Source: Ianthella basta (Eukaryota > Porifera > Demospongiae > Verongiida > Ianthellidae). From it: a DNA stretch of 64,000 bases. Below, in pieces: positions 34,254 to 62,155 of this stretch. The DNA lies in contig OZ025870.1 in the NCBI GenBank assembly GCA_964019415.1, positions 1,202,001-1,266,000 on the forward strand, in the 5' to 3' direction. Below the pieces are notes generated by a model. The model saw nothing but the letters and a program-made list of their open reading frames with translations, did not search any database and had not been told where the DNA came from. The position numbers were made by a program, and so were the translations under genes. Numbering within the stretch: the stretch's first letter is position 1; the number at the start of each line of letters is the position of its first letter.

Positions 34254-34497
34254 AGTGTTGTTTAGAGTGGTCTGACTGTGTAAACTGGGGAGTGTGAGTA
34301 TTTGATGTGAGCCAGATTGAAGGTGTTTGTTAGTATTAATTGACCTTGTGGGTCCCAAGGGATCCCAGGGGAGCTTATATCCCAAAGGTGAGGGGCCTGA
34401 TCTTTGAGCTGGTCATGCCCTAGTTTAGACTGCTAGACCCTCTATGCCCTGGGCATTTGGTTTATCTTTGTGTCCCCCTTGCAGAGATAAAGTTGAA

Positions 34498-34505
<8 letters not shown>
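34252..34505. repeat. Repeat R (second half), copy 3
   Basis: Same as 7749-8030 and 9799-10050; runs into a GT/CCATGTGT tract. Confidence 0.8.
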
Positions 34506-35145
<640 letters not shown>

Positions 35146-35168
35146 TATAAAATGGCGGCCGGAAGTGG
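35146..35168 (+). promoter_or_regulatory. TATA/YY1/ETS composite at GTPase-4
   Basis: TATAAAATGGCGGCC is followed directly by GGAAGTGG. It combines a TATA-like run, a YY1-type ATGGCGGC and an ETS-type CCGGAAGT. ATGGCGGC near a start site also resembles the TISU short-UTR initiator, though the preceding bases are not a perfect match. The ATG inside it (35152) is in frame with GTPase-4. Confidence 0.55.
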
Positions 35169-35256
35169 TCTGGGACGATCACGAACCGTCTTCCGGAGCG
35201 CTCATCTTTCTGCCCTTGATCTGTTGGGACGGAGACGTCTAAGCCGCGCGCGCGCG

Positions 35257-37479
35257 ATGGCAGTGGCTCTTCCTAGTGAGATATTTCAGGAGTTTCAAAT
35301 GAAAAACTGGCTAGGGAAGATATGGGAGGAACATGACCTCCACATTGTTGCGATTGGAGAACGAAAGTCGCTAAGTGACCCTTTATGGAGCTTACACGGC
35401 AATCTCGAGGGTTGGGCTAGACCTGGCACGCTAGAACAAAACTGCAGCGCCTCAGTGCATCATTATGAGGGTTACGCAGACGGAGTGATGCTCCGTGTAT
35501 TGCGTGTACCCGCACTATCTGATGCCACCGGATACAAGGATGAAAGTTACTTTCGTCTGGCGGCACGTTATGATGTGGCGAAGGCCGATCTGGTAGTCTA
35601 CTGCGTCGACATGTCAGCCACACGGCTGCGTGGCAGTGTGCTTCGTACCTTTCAAGAAGTGAAGCCGGAATGGAATCGAACCGTCATTGCTTTGACGTTC
35701 GCAGACGCCCTGCCAGCTCTCGTGCGTCATCGGGACAATCCTGCCTTTTCCAAATGCGACTATTTCAACGACAAATTGGCTGAATGGACTAGAGAGTTAA
35801 GGGCAATGCTTCAGCGTATCGGAATGGAAGAAAAGGTGGTTGATAAGATAAGGTTTTACCCCGTTGGTGATGAACTTAAACACCTCCCAAATGGAGAACC
35901 GTGGCTCCCCCCACTGTCTCTGGCTATTATGGAAATACTATCTCCTGAGAAAAAGGCCGCCTTTTTGAAGGACCATGCCGCACAGTTGCCTACTGTCACT
36001 GCAGCTGCAATACAGCCATCAACGTTATCACAAACCATTTCTACAGCTGCAGAGCTCATGCCGACAATGCATGTGAGTACAAGGACTGAATCTCAGTCAA
36101 GCAGGATGAGCAACCTACAGGCTTCTTCTGTTTCATCTACTCTCTCAGAAGATCAATCACGATCCGTCAAAGCTGCTTTATCTAAGCTGAGGAAGGACTG
36201 CCCCATATTTGGCATCTTGGTGATTGGTAGAACTGGTGTTGGTAAGTCCACCCTCATCAACAACCTCCTAGGGAAGGAGGTAGCAAGCGTGGGCCACACA
36301 CTGCAGTCAGAGACACCAGCAGTGTACCCACATGATCATGAGGATTCGGTAGAAGGAGTGCAGATCGTTGTGTACGACACACCAGGGCTAGGTGACGTGA
36401 AAGGTGAGGAAGATGAGAAGATGCACCTGGAGATTATAAGGGATCACTTAGCAAAGAAGAAGATTCATCTGGTCGTGTACTGCTTTCAGTTGAATGAGAT
36501 GATTATGTCAAGCAGTCTGATCGGCGCCATCAACAAATACCACAAGATCGGTGTGGACTGGGAACGGAGTGTCATTGCACTCACATTTGCTGATGCCCTC
36601 TATGTGACTAAGTGGGAACAGGAAGTGGAAAACTTTAATATAAGTCAAGAGGAAGACTTTAATATAAGTCAATACTTTGATAAGAGAGTGGACTCTATCC
36701 AGAAAGATTTGGAATTTGGTATGAAGACTGATGTGCATCTAAAAATTTGCCCAACTTCTCTACATCCGAAGGATAAGCTCCCAAATGGTGAGCCATGGTA
36801 TGTCCCTTTCTGGTTGCACATTGTGGAGATCCTGTCGCCTGCAGCAACTGTTCGGTTCCTGGACATCCACAGGAACAACATCTGCGATGACCAAGCACCA
36901 CTTCTGAGCAAGAATGTCAAAGTGGAAGTGAAGCTTAGTGAAGAAGAAAGGTATAGGTTCTGTGTTAACATTGCTGCCATCATAGAAGAAGCTGGGATGG
37001 ACAGCAGTGAGGTAATGCATGCGCTAGCTGGGGTGAGCAGCAGTGAGGTCAAACGTGTGCCTTTCGTTAGGGATATCCTCAATTTGTTCGCCTTAGAACA
37101 AACAGATCAAAGTGGAAGCGAGGCCCATTCAGATCGTCAAACTATCCTGGATTGCTTTGAGTGTTTTGGAGACCGTTTTGTGAAGGATGTCCAGTCAAGA
37201 GACAACCCGGCCTTCACCAGCAAGCTATATCGACAGAAGGTCATCCCGGAGAAGTTGAAGAACCAGATAGCAGTGGCCCCCGATGGCGCTACTGCCAATG
37301 AACACTTGTTTGCCTTCCTCTGCCAGCAGGCGACTTGTGAGTCCTTGTCCAAGTTGGTTGCAGCCATGATTGAAGCTGAGGGCTATCCTGCCATGAACGA
37401 GTTGGGGAGAGAGATGCAGGCAAAACTGGGACTGCAAACACCTGCACCTGGTGCTATGAGATACTGCACAGTAATATAG
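35257..37479 (+). CDS. GTPase-4: pseudoGTPase-GTPase-CARD-like, CaaX end
   Basis: Single-exon frame of 740 residues from the conserved MAV start; the ATG at 35152 gives 775. The first half has IGERKSLSDPLW for the P-loop and RVPALSDATGYKD for G3. The second half has GRTGVGKS (324-331), DTPGLGD and LTFADALY. From about residue 629 the tail differs from all paralogs: GDRFVKDVQSRDNPAF, LYRQKVIPEKLKNQIA, ANEHLFAFLCQQ and LSKLVAAMIEAEG fit the helical spacing of a CARD-like death fold. The last four residues, CTVI, form a CaaX prenylation motif, as in some guanylate-binding proteins. The upstream extension from 35152 is Arg-rich with one acidic residue and could act as a mitochondrial presequence. 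NUP210 copy P5 starts about 260 bp downstream. Confidence 0.8.
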   Translation: MAVALPSEIFQEFQMKNWLGKIWEEHDLHIVAIGERKSLSDPLWSLHGNLEGWARPGTLEQNCSASVHHYEGYADGVMLRVLRVPALSDATGYKDESYFRLAARYDVAKADLVVYCVDMSATRLRGSVLRTFQEVKPEWNRTVIALTFADALPALVRHRDNPAFSKCDYFNDKLAEWTRELRAMLQRIGMEEKVVDKIRFYPVGDELKHLPNGEPWLPPLSLAIMEILSPEKKAAFLKDHAAQLPTVTAAAIQPSTLSQTISTAAELMPTMHVSTRTESQSSRMSNLQASSVSSTLSEDQSRSVKAALSKLRKDCPIFGILVIGRTGVGKSTLINNLLGKEVASVGHTLQSETPAVYPHDHEDSVEGVQIVVYDTPGLGDVKGEEDEKMHLEIIRDHLAKKKIHLVVYCFQLNEMIMSSSLIGAINKYHKIGVDWERSVIALTFADALYVTKWEQEVENFNISQEEDFNISQYFDKRVDSIQKDLEFGMKTDVHLKICPTSLHPKDKLPNGEPWYVPFWLHIVEILSPAATVRFLDIHRNNICDDQAPLLSKNVKVEVKLSEEERYRFCVNIAAIIEEAGMDSSEVMHALAGVSSSEVKRVPFVRDILNLFALEQTDQSGSEAHSDRQTILDCFECFGDRFVKDVQSRDNPAFTSKLYRQKVIPEKLKNQIAVAPDGATANEHLFAFLCQQATCESLSKLVAAMIEAEGYPAMNELGREMQAKLGLQTPAPGAMRYCTVI

Positions 37480-37737
37480 CTAGCTAGCTAGCTAGTTACA
37501 CTTTGAACTAGCTAGGAACCTGCTTTGTGGCTATTTGTTTGGACATTTGTGCTCACCTAACTCTGTACAGCTGTATATTATAGCTAACACTTTTGCATAG
37601 TTATACGTTTTGCACAGGAAAACCGCTTGTACACTATCTCATTCCCTCCATTTTCATTACCATTTTTGCAATTCCGATTTACTGAATTCCAAATGGAAGT
37701 GGGACCCTTCCATTTTCCTGTCCGCGCGTTGCTCGCA

Positions 37738-38800
37738 ATGAGTTCAACTGTACCTCTGTCCTTCCTCGCCTGTCTCCTCCTGTCGATCCACTTGGTCTCA
37801 TGCAATTGCAAACAGATCACCCTCAACGTACCACAGGTGAGGGAGGAGGAGAGCTATGGCTGTGAGACTTGGACGGGTCTGGAGTGGTGTAGCTGCTAGT
37901 TCGAGTGCTAGTTGATGTCATATGCATCAGGTGACAGCTCCTTCATCTGCTGTTAAGCGAATTAAGGGACTCTCTGCAACTAGCAGTTTCTCCTGCGCTG
38001 TAGGCGATAAAGTACTTCCTAGGGTCTGTATACCCAAGCCACATTCTTCCATTCTTGCCTACCTATGGGGAGCTGCCAATTTGCATTTAATGAGAATGCC
38101 GGAGGATGGACCCATCGATGTAGCTACATGGGCAGGTCTAGGATTTTCCAAAAGGGTTCGACTTGATAAAACAACCGACCACTAAGGCATCCAGTAGGAT
38201 CCCCCCCCCCCCCTAGGAAAATTTCTAATACATATACAGCTAGCCTCTAAGACAGTGACTCTGACCAAGTCTACACGGTGGACCTAGTTTCATTCAGTTG
38301 ATGTATACATTGTTAGTCAAGTACCTGTCGAATACCTCAGTGTCACATGGGTATATCCAGGTATAGCTTGGAAATTTAGTTGGAGGTCTTCCAGTTTTAT
38401 GCTTACAACTGACGTATAATGACGTCATTCTCCGTAGGCAAAATGGCTGCCTAACACTAAGTAAATATTTTAGAAGCTGAAATCATGGGAAACGATGTGA
38501 AGGTGAAAGGCGACTGTCTTCTGTAGTGCATCAGAAAAGAGAAAAGTCAGTAGCAGCACTAATTCATCCTCCAGTACTGCTTTTCAGTACCTTTGAGTTC
38601 CTCAGTTGCAATTGTTGTAGCTATGCCGGAGATTCAGTTTGATGTGCTTGTGAGATGGAGGTGTAGTAGAAATGCGTGTGTCTTGGCACATCTGCCTATG
38701 TCATCTACGTACCTCTTGCAGGTGTTGTTACCTATGTCCCTGAGCAATCTGAAGTGAAGACCAACTTTACATTAAAGTCACAGAATGGATGCTTCCACTG
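37738..38800 (+). pseudogene. NUP210 copy P5: exons 1 and 2
   Basis: Exon 1 (37738-37836) is open and has two extra codons (MSSTVPLSFLACLLLS, then SCNCKQITLN) and a normal GTGAGG donor. Exon 2 (38722-38800) lacks one base relative to other copies and so is out of frame. Intron 1 is lengthened to about 885 bases and contains a poly-C run near 38200. The copy decays after the CA tract at 38809-38910. Confidence 0.8.
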
Positions 38801-38807
38801 GTACAAC

Positions 38808-38808
<1 letters not shown>

Positions 38809-38885
<77 letters not shown>

Positions 38886-38910
38886 CACGCATACACACAC
38901 GCATGCACAC
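38809..38910. repeat. (CA)n microsatellite
   Basis: CA tract just after the exon 2 relic of P5. Confidence 0.95.
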
Positions 38911-39289
38911 ACATTGCAGTCTGTCCATCATCCCAACTCCTTCAAATACTTCACTGTTGTTCACTGTCACACAACACATCTGTATTGTACATGCTGTGAG
39001 TGTGTTTGGTGTTACATGTGTGTGTGTTGCTCTAGTCATGTTGTGGTTCTACAAATCCCACTGCCTGCACCCTTCTACTTCCAGGTGATATAGCTAGTTG
39101 ATAAACGGCACACCAGTCGACCCACCTTGTCCAGAAAGGTGATGATGACAATGCCCCCAAAGGACACAGCAGGACACACAGGTTAGCTGACAGTCATGTC
39201 TGTGTGATTGCAACTGTACATGTGTGGACCTCACTGTATGTATGTGATTGTCCTTTGTTTGCTTTATGCTTTATGCTGTGTTGCTTAAA

Positions 39290-39322
39290 CGCACACACAC
39301 ACGCACACACGCACGCACACAT

Positions 39323-39415
<93 letters not shown>
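39290..39415. repeat. (CA)n microsatellite
   Basis: CA tract with early CGCA interruptions. Confidence 0.95.
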
Positions 39416-39417
<2 letters not shown>

Positions 39418-39499
39418 GCTATTACACCTACAGCTGTTAGTTGCGTATTTATAGTTTATCATTATCCATCACATCTCACTCTTCATTTCTGTGTGTAGA

Positions 39500-39625
39500 G
39501 GAAGCAGTAATGCTTCAGTTGAAATCTTTTATGGAGATCGTTTTGTGAATGAGATCCCGTCAAGAGCAGGCACCACCTCCAAGCAAGTGTGTCAGATTGC
39601 AAGTGCCACTTGTCCACTTATGTGC
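39500..39625 (+). pseudogene. Chimeric scrap of GTPase tail sequences
   Basis: Reads GDRFVNEIPSRAG, close to GDRFVKDVQSRDN in the CARD-like tail of GTPase-4. It is followed directly by GCACCACCTCCAAGCAAG, as in the APPPSK segment of GTPase-1, -2 and -5. Two different GTPase parts are therefore joined. No longer frame is present. Confidence 0.6.
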
Positions 39626-39676
39626 ACACACCACAACAGTTTGAACTGCTTTAGAGTTCCCTTCAGAGTACAATGA

Positions 39677-40509
39677 ACCATGTACATTACTGCTTGCTGT
39701 CAGTCCTGTTATCTGGATTGCAGTTGTATTCAGTCAATTGCAAGTCACAATTCAAGAATGATGTACTAAGTATTGTACTCACCAAATTGGAATTGGGACC
39801 TGCAGTTCTCCCATGAACGTACATGTGTACATGCAGAGCATGTGTCTGCTCGTAATGGACAACACTTTTATATACTAAGTTTGTTTTAAGTTTGTTTTGT
39901 AACTGCTAGACCCAGGAACTGTAACAGTGGTGACTGGACTTGGCCTACTGTGTGATATATTGCTATAGTTCATGAAAGGCTGCTGGAACAGTTTTGGGAG
40001 GAATGTCGCGTGGGAAGGGAATAGGCCTAGGGCTATATCTTAGGGTGGTGCCATTAAGCGGGGAAATGCATGTATGTGCACATGTGAAAATAGTTCTCCT
40101 TGTCTTGTGTTATTGTATAATTTTATATAAATACTACTTTTCTCATTTAATTTGTCAGATGACTTGGTGGGGAACTCCAAGTATAGAACTCATCGTCACA
40201 CTCATCTTGGCTAACTATGTAGCCAGCCCATTCCTTTATTCTGCCTATTGACAATTGCATAGGTCAATCATTGCAATGCTGTTATGTACGTACCTGAGCC
40301 TGGTAAAGGTACACTAGCTATTATAACATTATAATTATAATAATTATACGTAGTCCTTAATTAATTGCAATCGATGTCACATAGTAATTATATGACATTT
40401 ATACTTGATGACTATGACTTTATAGACACGTTCAGATGGGCAGCTGTGCATGTCTATTATGCATAATTATGATGTCACACATTTACTTGTACTGTATATA
40501 TATCATGCT
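39677..40509. other. Unassigned stretch
   Basis: AT-rich; I see no gene. It ends where similarity to 10160 begins. Confidence 0.5.
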
Positions 40510-40984
40510 AGACAGATGATAATCATTGTGGGGGCGAGCCTGAGTGAGATGCAGGTGTTTAGTCCAGGCAGTCTGTAGCCTAGCCTCGCCTGGCTTAGAG
40601 ACTATCTGCCGCCTCTGGTGATCACTGCTTTAACTCATGCCAATAATCCCTGATCTGCTGCTGCGTAGCTTGTCTCTTCACAGCAGTATTGCCTGCTAGC
40701 CTCTCATGATGATAATAACCCTTCATCTGGAATATCTTTATCTGTACTGTATACAGCGAAGCATGCCGAGCCCTCTTTTGCTGTCGGCAGAGCAACTGTT
40801 CTCCTCTGTATTCACCCGTCTCAGCTCGTGGACTTCAAGCTGGGTTGGCAGAGAAGTTCTCGAAGCTGTGGGAAGAGTAGTCCAAAGTCCAAACTCCCAA
40901 AGTCATAAGGCTGGGTGTGGTAAGGGCAGCACGTCTTCAGCATTGCGTTCACATAACCTACCGTTTGAGGCTTTCTGTGGCAAA

Positions 40985-41640
40985 ATTCAAGGTCATCATC
41001 ATCATAATTTTATTTGACTACAGGAGATGCTGCATCTGCATAGCTGCAGGTTTCCATGCAGGTCCTGATTTACCTTAATACAAGGACAAAACATGAGGGG
41101 AGGGAGGGACATGTACTATGGCTGGGGCAGAGAATAATAGGATGCAATTACTCAAGGAAAATAATGAGGTGGTCAGAAATCATTGTCAGTCAGTCAATTT
41201 TCAGTCTGTTGCAATTGGTTGCCAAGATGGATGTGAACGCTGCATAAGTAGAGCCTTATGAAAGACAGAATCTTAGCTCGTGGACTTTACTTCATTTGGA
41301 AGGTCATTGTATAACTTGGCTCCAAAGTACTCAAACGAAGACCTATACCAATTAGTATGCGTGCTTTCAAATGTAGATCTTTTGCCCTGCGGGTCGAATG
41401 ATCGGCGGTGAGGATGGAGTAACGAATTTGTTACAGAAATAGTTGGGGCACGTCTGCTTAGACAGCTGCGGACTTGCAGTAGCTATCGTGCTGGTATCTC
41501 TTCTACATGAGAGAGGGGGCAGGCTCAGTTGACTGCGCATCTTCTCAGTGCTGCTTCTAGGGGGCTTGTTCAGGATTATGCGTAGAGCATAGTTCTGCAA
41601 ACGCTCCAATCTCTTGGTGAAGGTGGTGCGTGATCATGAG
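40985..41640 (-). mobile_element. LINE 3' fragment, minus strand (copy of 10640-11290)
   Basis: Minus-strand 41609-41367 reads MERLQNYALRIILNKPPRSS and continues with the same RT C-terminal pattern as the 10640-11290 copy, here with a longer open stretch. The 3' tail is ATTATGATGATGATGA. The unassigned block at 40515-40985 adjoins it on the other side. Confidence 0.75.
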
Positions 41641-41698
41641 CGGCGGCCATTTAAACGGTAAATCGACCCCGGGTGCCAATACAGACGCACGCTGGATA

Positions 41699-41770
41699 TA
41701 GTCTCGTACCCGACCCTGTCCGCCGGCCGCCATTTTATTCGGCCGGCGGACGGGGTCGGGTACGTGACTA
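41699..41770. mobile_element. 72-bp palindromic mini-element in the GTPase-5 promoter
   Basis: Arms 41699-41729 and 41740-41770 pair with two mismatches in 31 around the loop CCATTTTATT. Flanking ACGCTGGATATA direct repeats are present. The stem core CCGCCGGCCG is strongly GC-rich. It is the counterpart of 11350-11421. Confidence 0.65.
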
Positions 41771-41777
41771 CGCTGGA

Positions 41778-41783
41778 TATAAA
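41778..41783 (+). promoter_or_regulatory. TATA-like box of GTPase-5
   Basis: TATAAA in GGATATAAATCG, conserved with 11429-11434. Confidence 0.4.
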
Positions 41784-41923
41784 TCGACAAATATTAATCA
41801 CCGTACAGCTGATCAGTGTGGGGCTCGCTCAGGCTCGCACCAATAATACGTTTATTCGTACAGTGCCGCCACATTCTAGCTGTTCCAGTCTTAGCTATAG
41901 CCTCCTATTCGTGTGGGTCAGAA

Positions 41924-44457
41924 ATGGAAGGGTTTCAGATGAGCCAGTGGCTAGGCAGGTTTTGGGATTATGAGAAAGACGGTGCATTACATATTATTTT
42001 CGTTGGAGGCCGAAAATCGATAGGAGGCTCGTTCGTGAGGAGCTTAGTGGGCAAGGATCAGAAATTCCGTGCTGAAGTTCAGTACGCTGATCCCGTTCGC
42101 GTTCAACCGAGTCTAAACAACCTCTCCTCACAACTCCTTCCAACGGTCGCGATCGGGAGTATCATGAAAGATGAATTCAGTTTAGTCGTGGACAAAGTAA
42201 AGGTTATTGTACACCTCGTACCTGTACTGTCTGATGCTACTGGCTACAAGGATGAGAGCTACTTTCTGGCCGCGCGGAAATTATTGGGAGCCCACTGGAG
42301 GAAAGGTCTGGATCTGTTATTCTTCTGTATCGACATGTCAGGAACGCGACTGCGTGGCAGTGTGCTTCGTACGTTTGAAGAGCTGAAGCCAGACTGGAGT
42401 CGAACTGTCATCGTCCTGAGGTTCGCAGACGCCCTGCCAGCTCTCGTGCGTCAGCAGCATCACCGGGACAATCCTGCCTTTTCCAAAGCAAGGTATTTCG
42501 ACGAAAAATTGGGTGAATGGATTAAAGAATTAAAGGCAGTTCTTGAGCACATTAACGTGCAACAAGAAGTGGTTGCTAAGATTAACATTTGCCCCGTTGC
42601 CGATGAACCTGGAGACCTTCTACCAAATGGTGAACCGTGGCTCCCCCCACTGTCTTTGGCCATTATGGAAATACTATCACCTGAGAAGAAGGCATCCTTT
42701 TTGGAGGAACACTCCACACTATTGCCCACTGTCAATGCAGCTGCAGAACTGCCAGCAACACTATCACCTACTGGTTCTAGATCTGCAACTACAGAGCTCA
42801 GGACGACAATTAATGTGAGCACAAGGACCAAGACTCAGTCAAGTAGAAAGGGACGTCTCCGAGGTTCCTCTGTTTCACCGGTGATTTCGAATCAATTACA
42901 ATCCATCAGAGCTGCTCTGTCTAAGCTGAGGAAGGATTGCCCCGTGTTTGGCATCTTGGTGATAGGTAGAACTGGCATTGGTAAATCCACCCTCATCAAC
43001 AACCTCCTTGGGATGGAGGTAGCAAGCGTGGGCCACACACTGCAGTCGGAGACACCAGATGTGAACCAACATGAGGTTACTGTGGAAGGAGTGCAAGTCG
43101 TTGTGTATGATACACCAGGCCTAGGTGACGTGAAGGGTGAGGAAGAGGAGCAGCGGCATCTAAAGGACATAGAGGATGTCCTGGCACAGAAGAAGATTCA
43201 TCTGGTTGTGTGCTGCTTTCAGATGAACGACACCATGATGACAAGCAGTATAGTCGGTGCCATCCACAAGTACCACCAGATTGGCGTGGAGTGGAAGCAG
43301 AGTGTGATTGCACTCACATTTGCTGATGCTCTCTATGTGCCTAAGAGGATACAGGCACTTCCCAACTTTAGAATGAGTCATTTCTTTGAAGAGAGATTGG
43401 CCTACTGGCAGAGTGAATTGGAAAAGGAGCTGGTTGATATAGTTGGTGTGAAGTCGGTAGTGGTTGCGGAACATACTGATCCAGTGAGTTTAGATGCAGT
43501 TGAGCAATCAAGGATCTCTTCCTGCCTTCAGAAGTTAATCTGCTGTCGGAGAGGACAGACAAGTGAAGTTGGGCATGATGCTATTGGCGTGGAGTCAGAT
43601 GTGATGAACATTTGTCCAACTTCTCTACTACCAACAGATGAGCTACCAAATGGTAATCCATGGTATGTCCCTCTCTGGTTGCGCATTGTGGAGATCCTGT
43701 CACCCGCAGCAACTGTTCGGTTCCTGGACATCCACAGGAACAACATCTCTGACGAGCAAGCACCACCTCCAAGCAAGCATGTCAAATTACAACTGCAACT
43801 CACCAAGGAAGACAAAAATCGTGCGTGTCACAAATGTGTCATACGTGCTCTTTCAAAATCAGGTATTGGGGATTTACTCAAGCTATTTGCTCCAGAGCAA
43901 ACTGGCCAAAGTGGAAGTGAGGCAGAGCAGTCAACTTCACCACAGAATCAGAGACAGTCTGCCAAAGTGTCCGTCTTGTCACAGAATGTGTATGGTAAGT
44001 GTGAGAGCAAGGAGAGTGTGATACATAGCTACAGTGGGAGCTGAAGGAAACTTTGATAAACATAGTACATGCAGGAGTTAAATATGATCATGTGTGGTAG
44101 CTATAAAATTGTTCTGAAGGCGTAATATGTCCATAAACGTGACTGTCTCTGCCCTTCTCCGCAGAACGTTTGGACCATCTCATGCTCTTCAGAAAACATG
44201 TGAGCAGCAAAGCTGCAGGCAAGGGGAGGGCACTTCTGGAAGTGCTGTTGTGTGATGCAGCAAAGGTAGAAAAGTGCTTTGGGGACAACCCCTTGAATGA
44301 GGAGGAAGCTGTGCAAGCTGGCCTGGTCGAATGGATGGGAGGCAATGTAGGCCATCAACCTCCCACCTGGGAGGTTCTTCTTGAAGCCATGGACAATGCC
44401 GAAATTGCTAAACAGCATGTCCAAAGCCTGTCCAAGGACCTCGGCCTCAAACCTTGA
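41924..44457 (+). CDS. GTPase-5: pseudoGTPase-GTPase with Death-like C-terminus (2 exons)
   Basis: Exon 1 is 41924-43994 (donor G|GTAAGT) and exon 2 is 44165-44457 (acceptor CTCCGCAG), in phase, 787 residues. Closest to GTPase-1 in flanks and N-terminus, but with the cysteine-cluster insert (CLQKLICCRRGQ) found in GTPase-2. The degenerate P-loop is GGRKSIGGS; the functional one is GRTGIGKS (348-355). G3 is DTPGLGD and G4 is LTFAD. The segment between the degenerate P-loop and VDKVKV is wholly different from that of GTPase-1. Before the donor, about 17 residues are lost relative to GTPase-1 (around NRACHKCVIRALSKSG). The Death-like module ends KDLGLKP. An ATG at 41816 would add a hydrophobic N-terminus. 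The intact NUP210 starts 337 bp downstream. Confidence 0.8.
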
Positions 44458-44729
44458 CACATTGCTAGCTTAGCTATGTTTTAACTTGGTTTTGTTTCTT
44501 TAAAACTTTCTTTAATTGTGTTAGCTAGCTAGCTATGTATTGTAGTCCCATAGCTAGCTACCACATAGCTAACATGTTTGTATTATAGTGGCTACGTATT
44601 AGTTTGCATGACACGTCATGTACAGGAATGTGCATGCAGTTGTATGTTCATGTGCAGTAGCTTTATTCTGTATGCTTACTTGTGTTGATAATCTGCATTC
44701 TGCTTTGCCCGTGACCCTATCGATTGAAT

Positions 44730-44760
44730 CCAAAATGGGAGTGGGACCGGTCCACACGTG
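44730..44760 (+). promoter_or_regulatory. Conserved NUP210 upstream motif with out-of-frame ATG
   Basis: CCAAAATGGnAGTGGGACC precedes exon 1 by about 60 bases in the intact gene and in copies P2, P3 and P5 (with small changes), and in part in P4. AAAATGG is YY1-like and GGAAGTG (in the copies) is ETS-like. Its ATG opens a frame that overlaps the real start in another frame, so either transcription starts downstream of it or it is an upstream ORF. Confidence 0.45.
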
Positions 44761-44793
44761 CACCAACACAGCGGTGCATTCAGGTTGCTCGCA

Positions 44794-61312
<16,519 letters not shown>

Positions 61313-61560
61313 CTGACTCTGTCATTTAGTGTTCAACTGGACAGATTGATAGTAGAAGGTACAACTCTGGAATGCATGTATGTGCTATGATGTCATAGGG
61401 TGTCATTAATTCCTTATGTGCAATATTAACGGCCCTGATATGGGTTTTGATCACTGATGTAGTAGGAGTCAATGGAACACACACTGGGTATTTTGAATGC
61501 AAAGGTCTTTGTCAGCTGTGCAAAATTGCTAGCAGTTTGTTAACAACTATCCAGCATTGA

Positions 61561-61705
61561 GGGTCAAGAGTGTGTCACCTCCAACTTCACTCAAGAGGAC
61601 CACGCCCACTTCAGTGATGTCATGAGGGTATTCCCCCAGCACAACTTACAGACATACAGTCAGTCATAACTGTCATTGTCATGTATAGTGTTCAACAGGA
61701 CAGCT
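61561..61705 (+). repeat. Duplicate of the NUP210 3' end
   Basis: Copies 61200-61345 (end of the coding tail, stop and early 3' UTR) about 360 bases downstream, with scattered changes. It contains TCACCTCCAACTTCACTCAA and the AGTCAGTCATAACTG stop region. It lies in the 3' UTR or flank and is not expected to be translated. Confidence 0.8.
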
Positions 61706-62155
61706 AGACTATTAGTGAAAGGTGTATACTAGAATGTATGTGTGTGTATGTATTTGGCAGGGCTCCTGAAACTTAGGGTGGGAGGAATGTTTTGACCATG
61801 AGAGCCTTTGCTAGTTGCCCACATTTGCAAACAGTTTGTTGACAGCTGGCTTCATTCATTATCTAAGCACTATGTACGTGTAAAGAAGGTATAGTGTGGC
61901 TATTAAATTGTTCATGTACACGTAATATTATAGCGACCTCATTAATCAATAATTAGCTCCTGCCATAGCTATATCACTACCACCATCCGCTAGGATAGTT
62001 CCAGTAACATATATATTACCTGCATATCTATAAGCAGGAGTGATTATAATGTAACCATAAGCTTAAGCTTAATACTAAACTATTGACCAAAGCATCTATA
62101 TAGGAGGAATGCATGACATGATCACTTGAGCCTAAAGCCAATTCCTATTATTATC
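61706..62155. other. NUP210 3' flank
   Basis: AT-rich, no gene seen; AGCTTAAGCTTAA and several CATATATA stretches. Confidence 0.5.
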
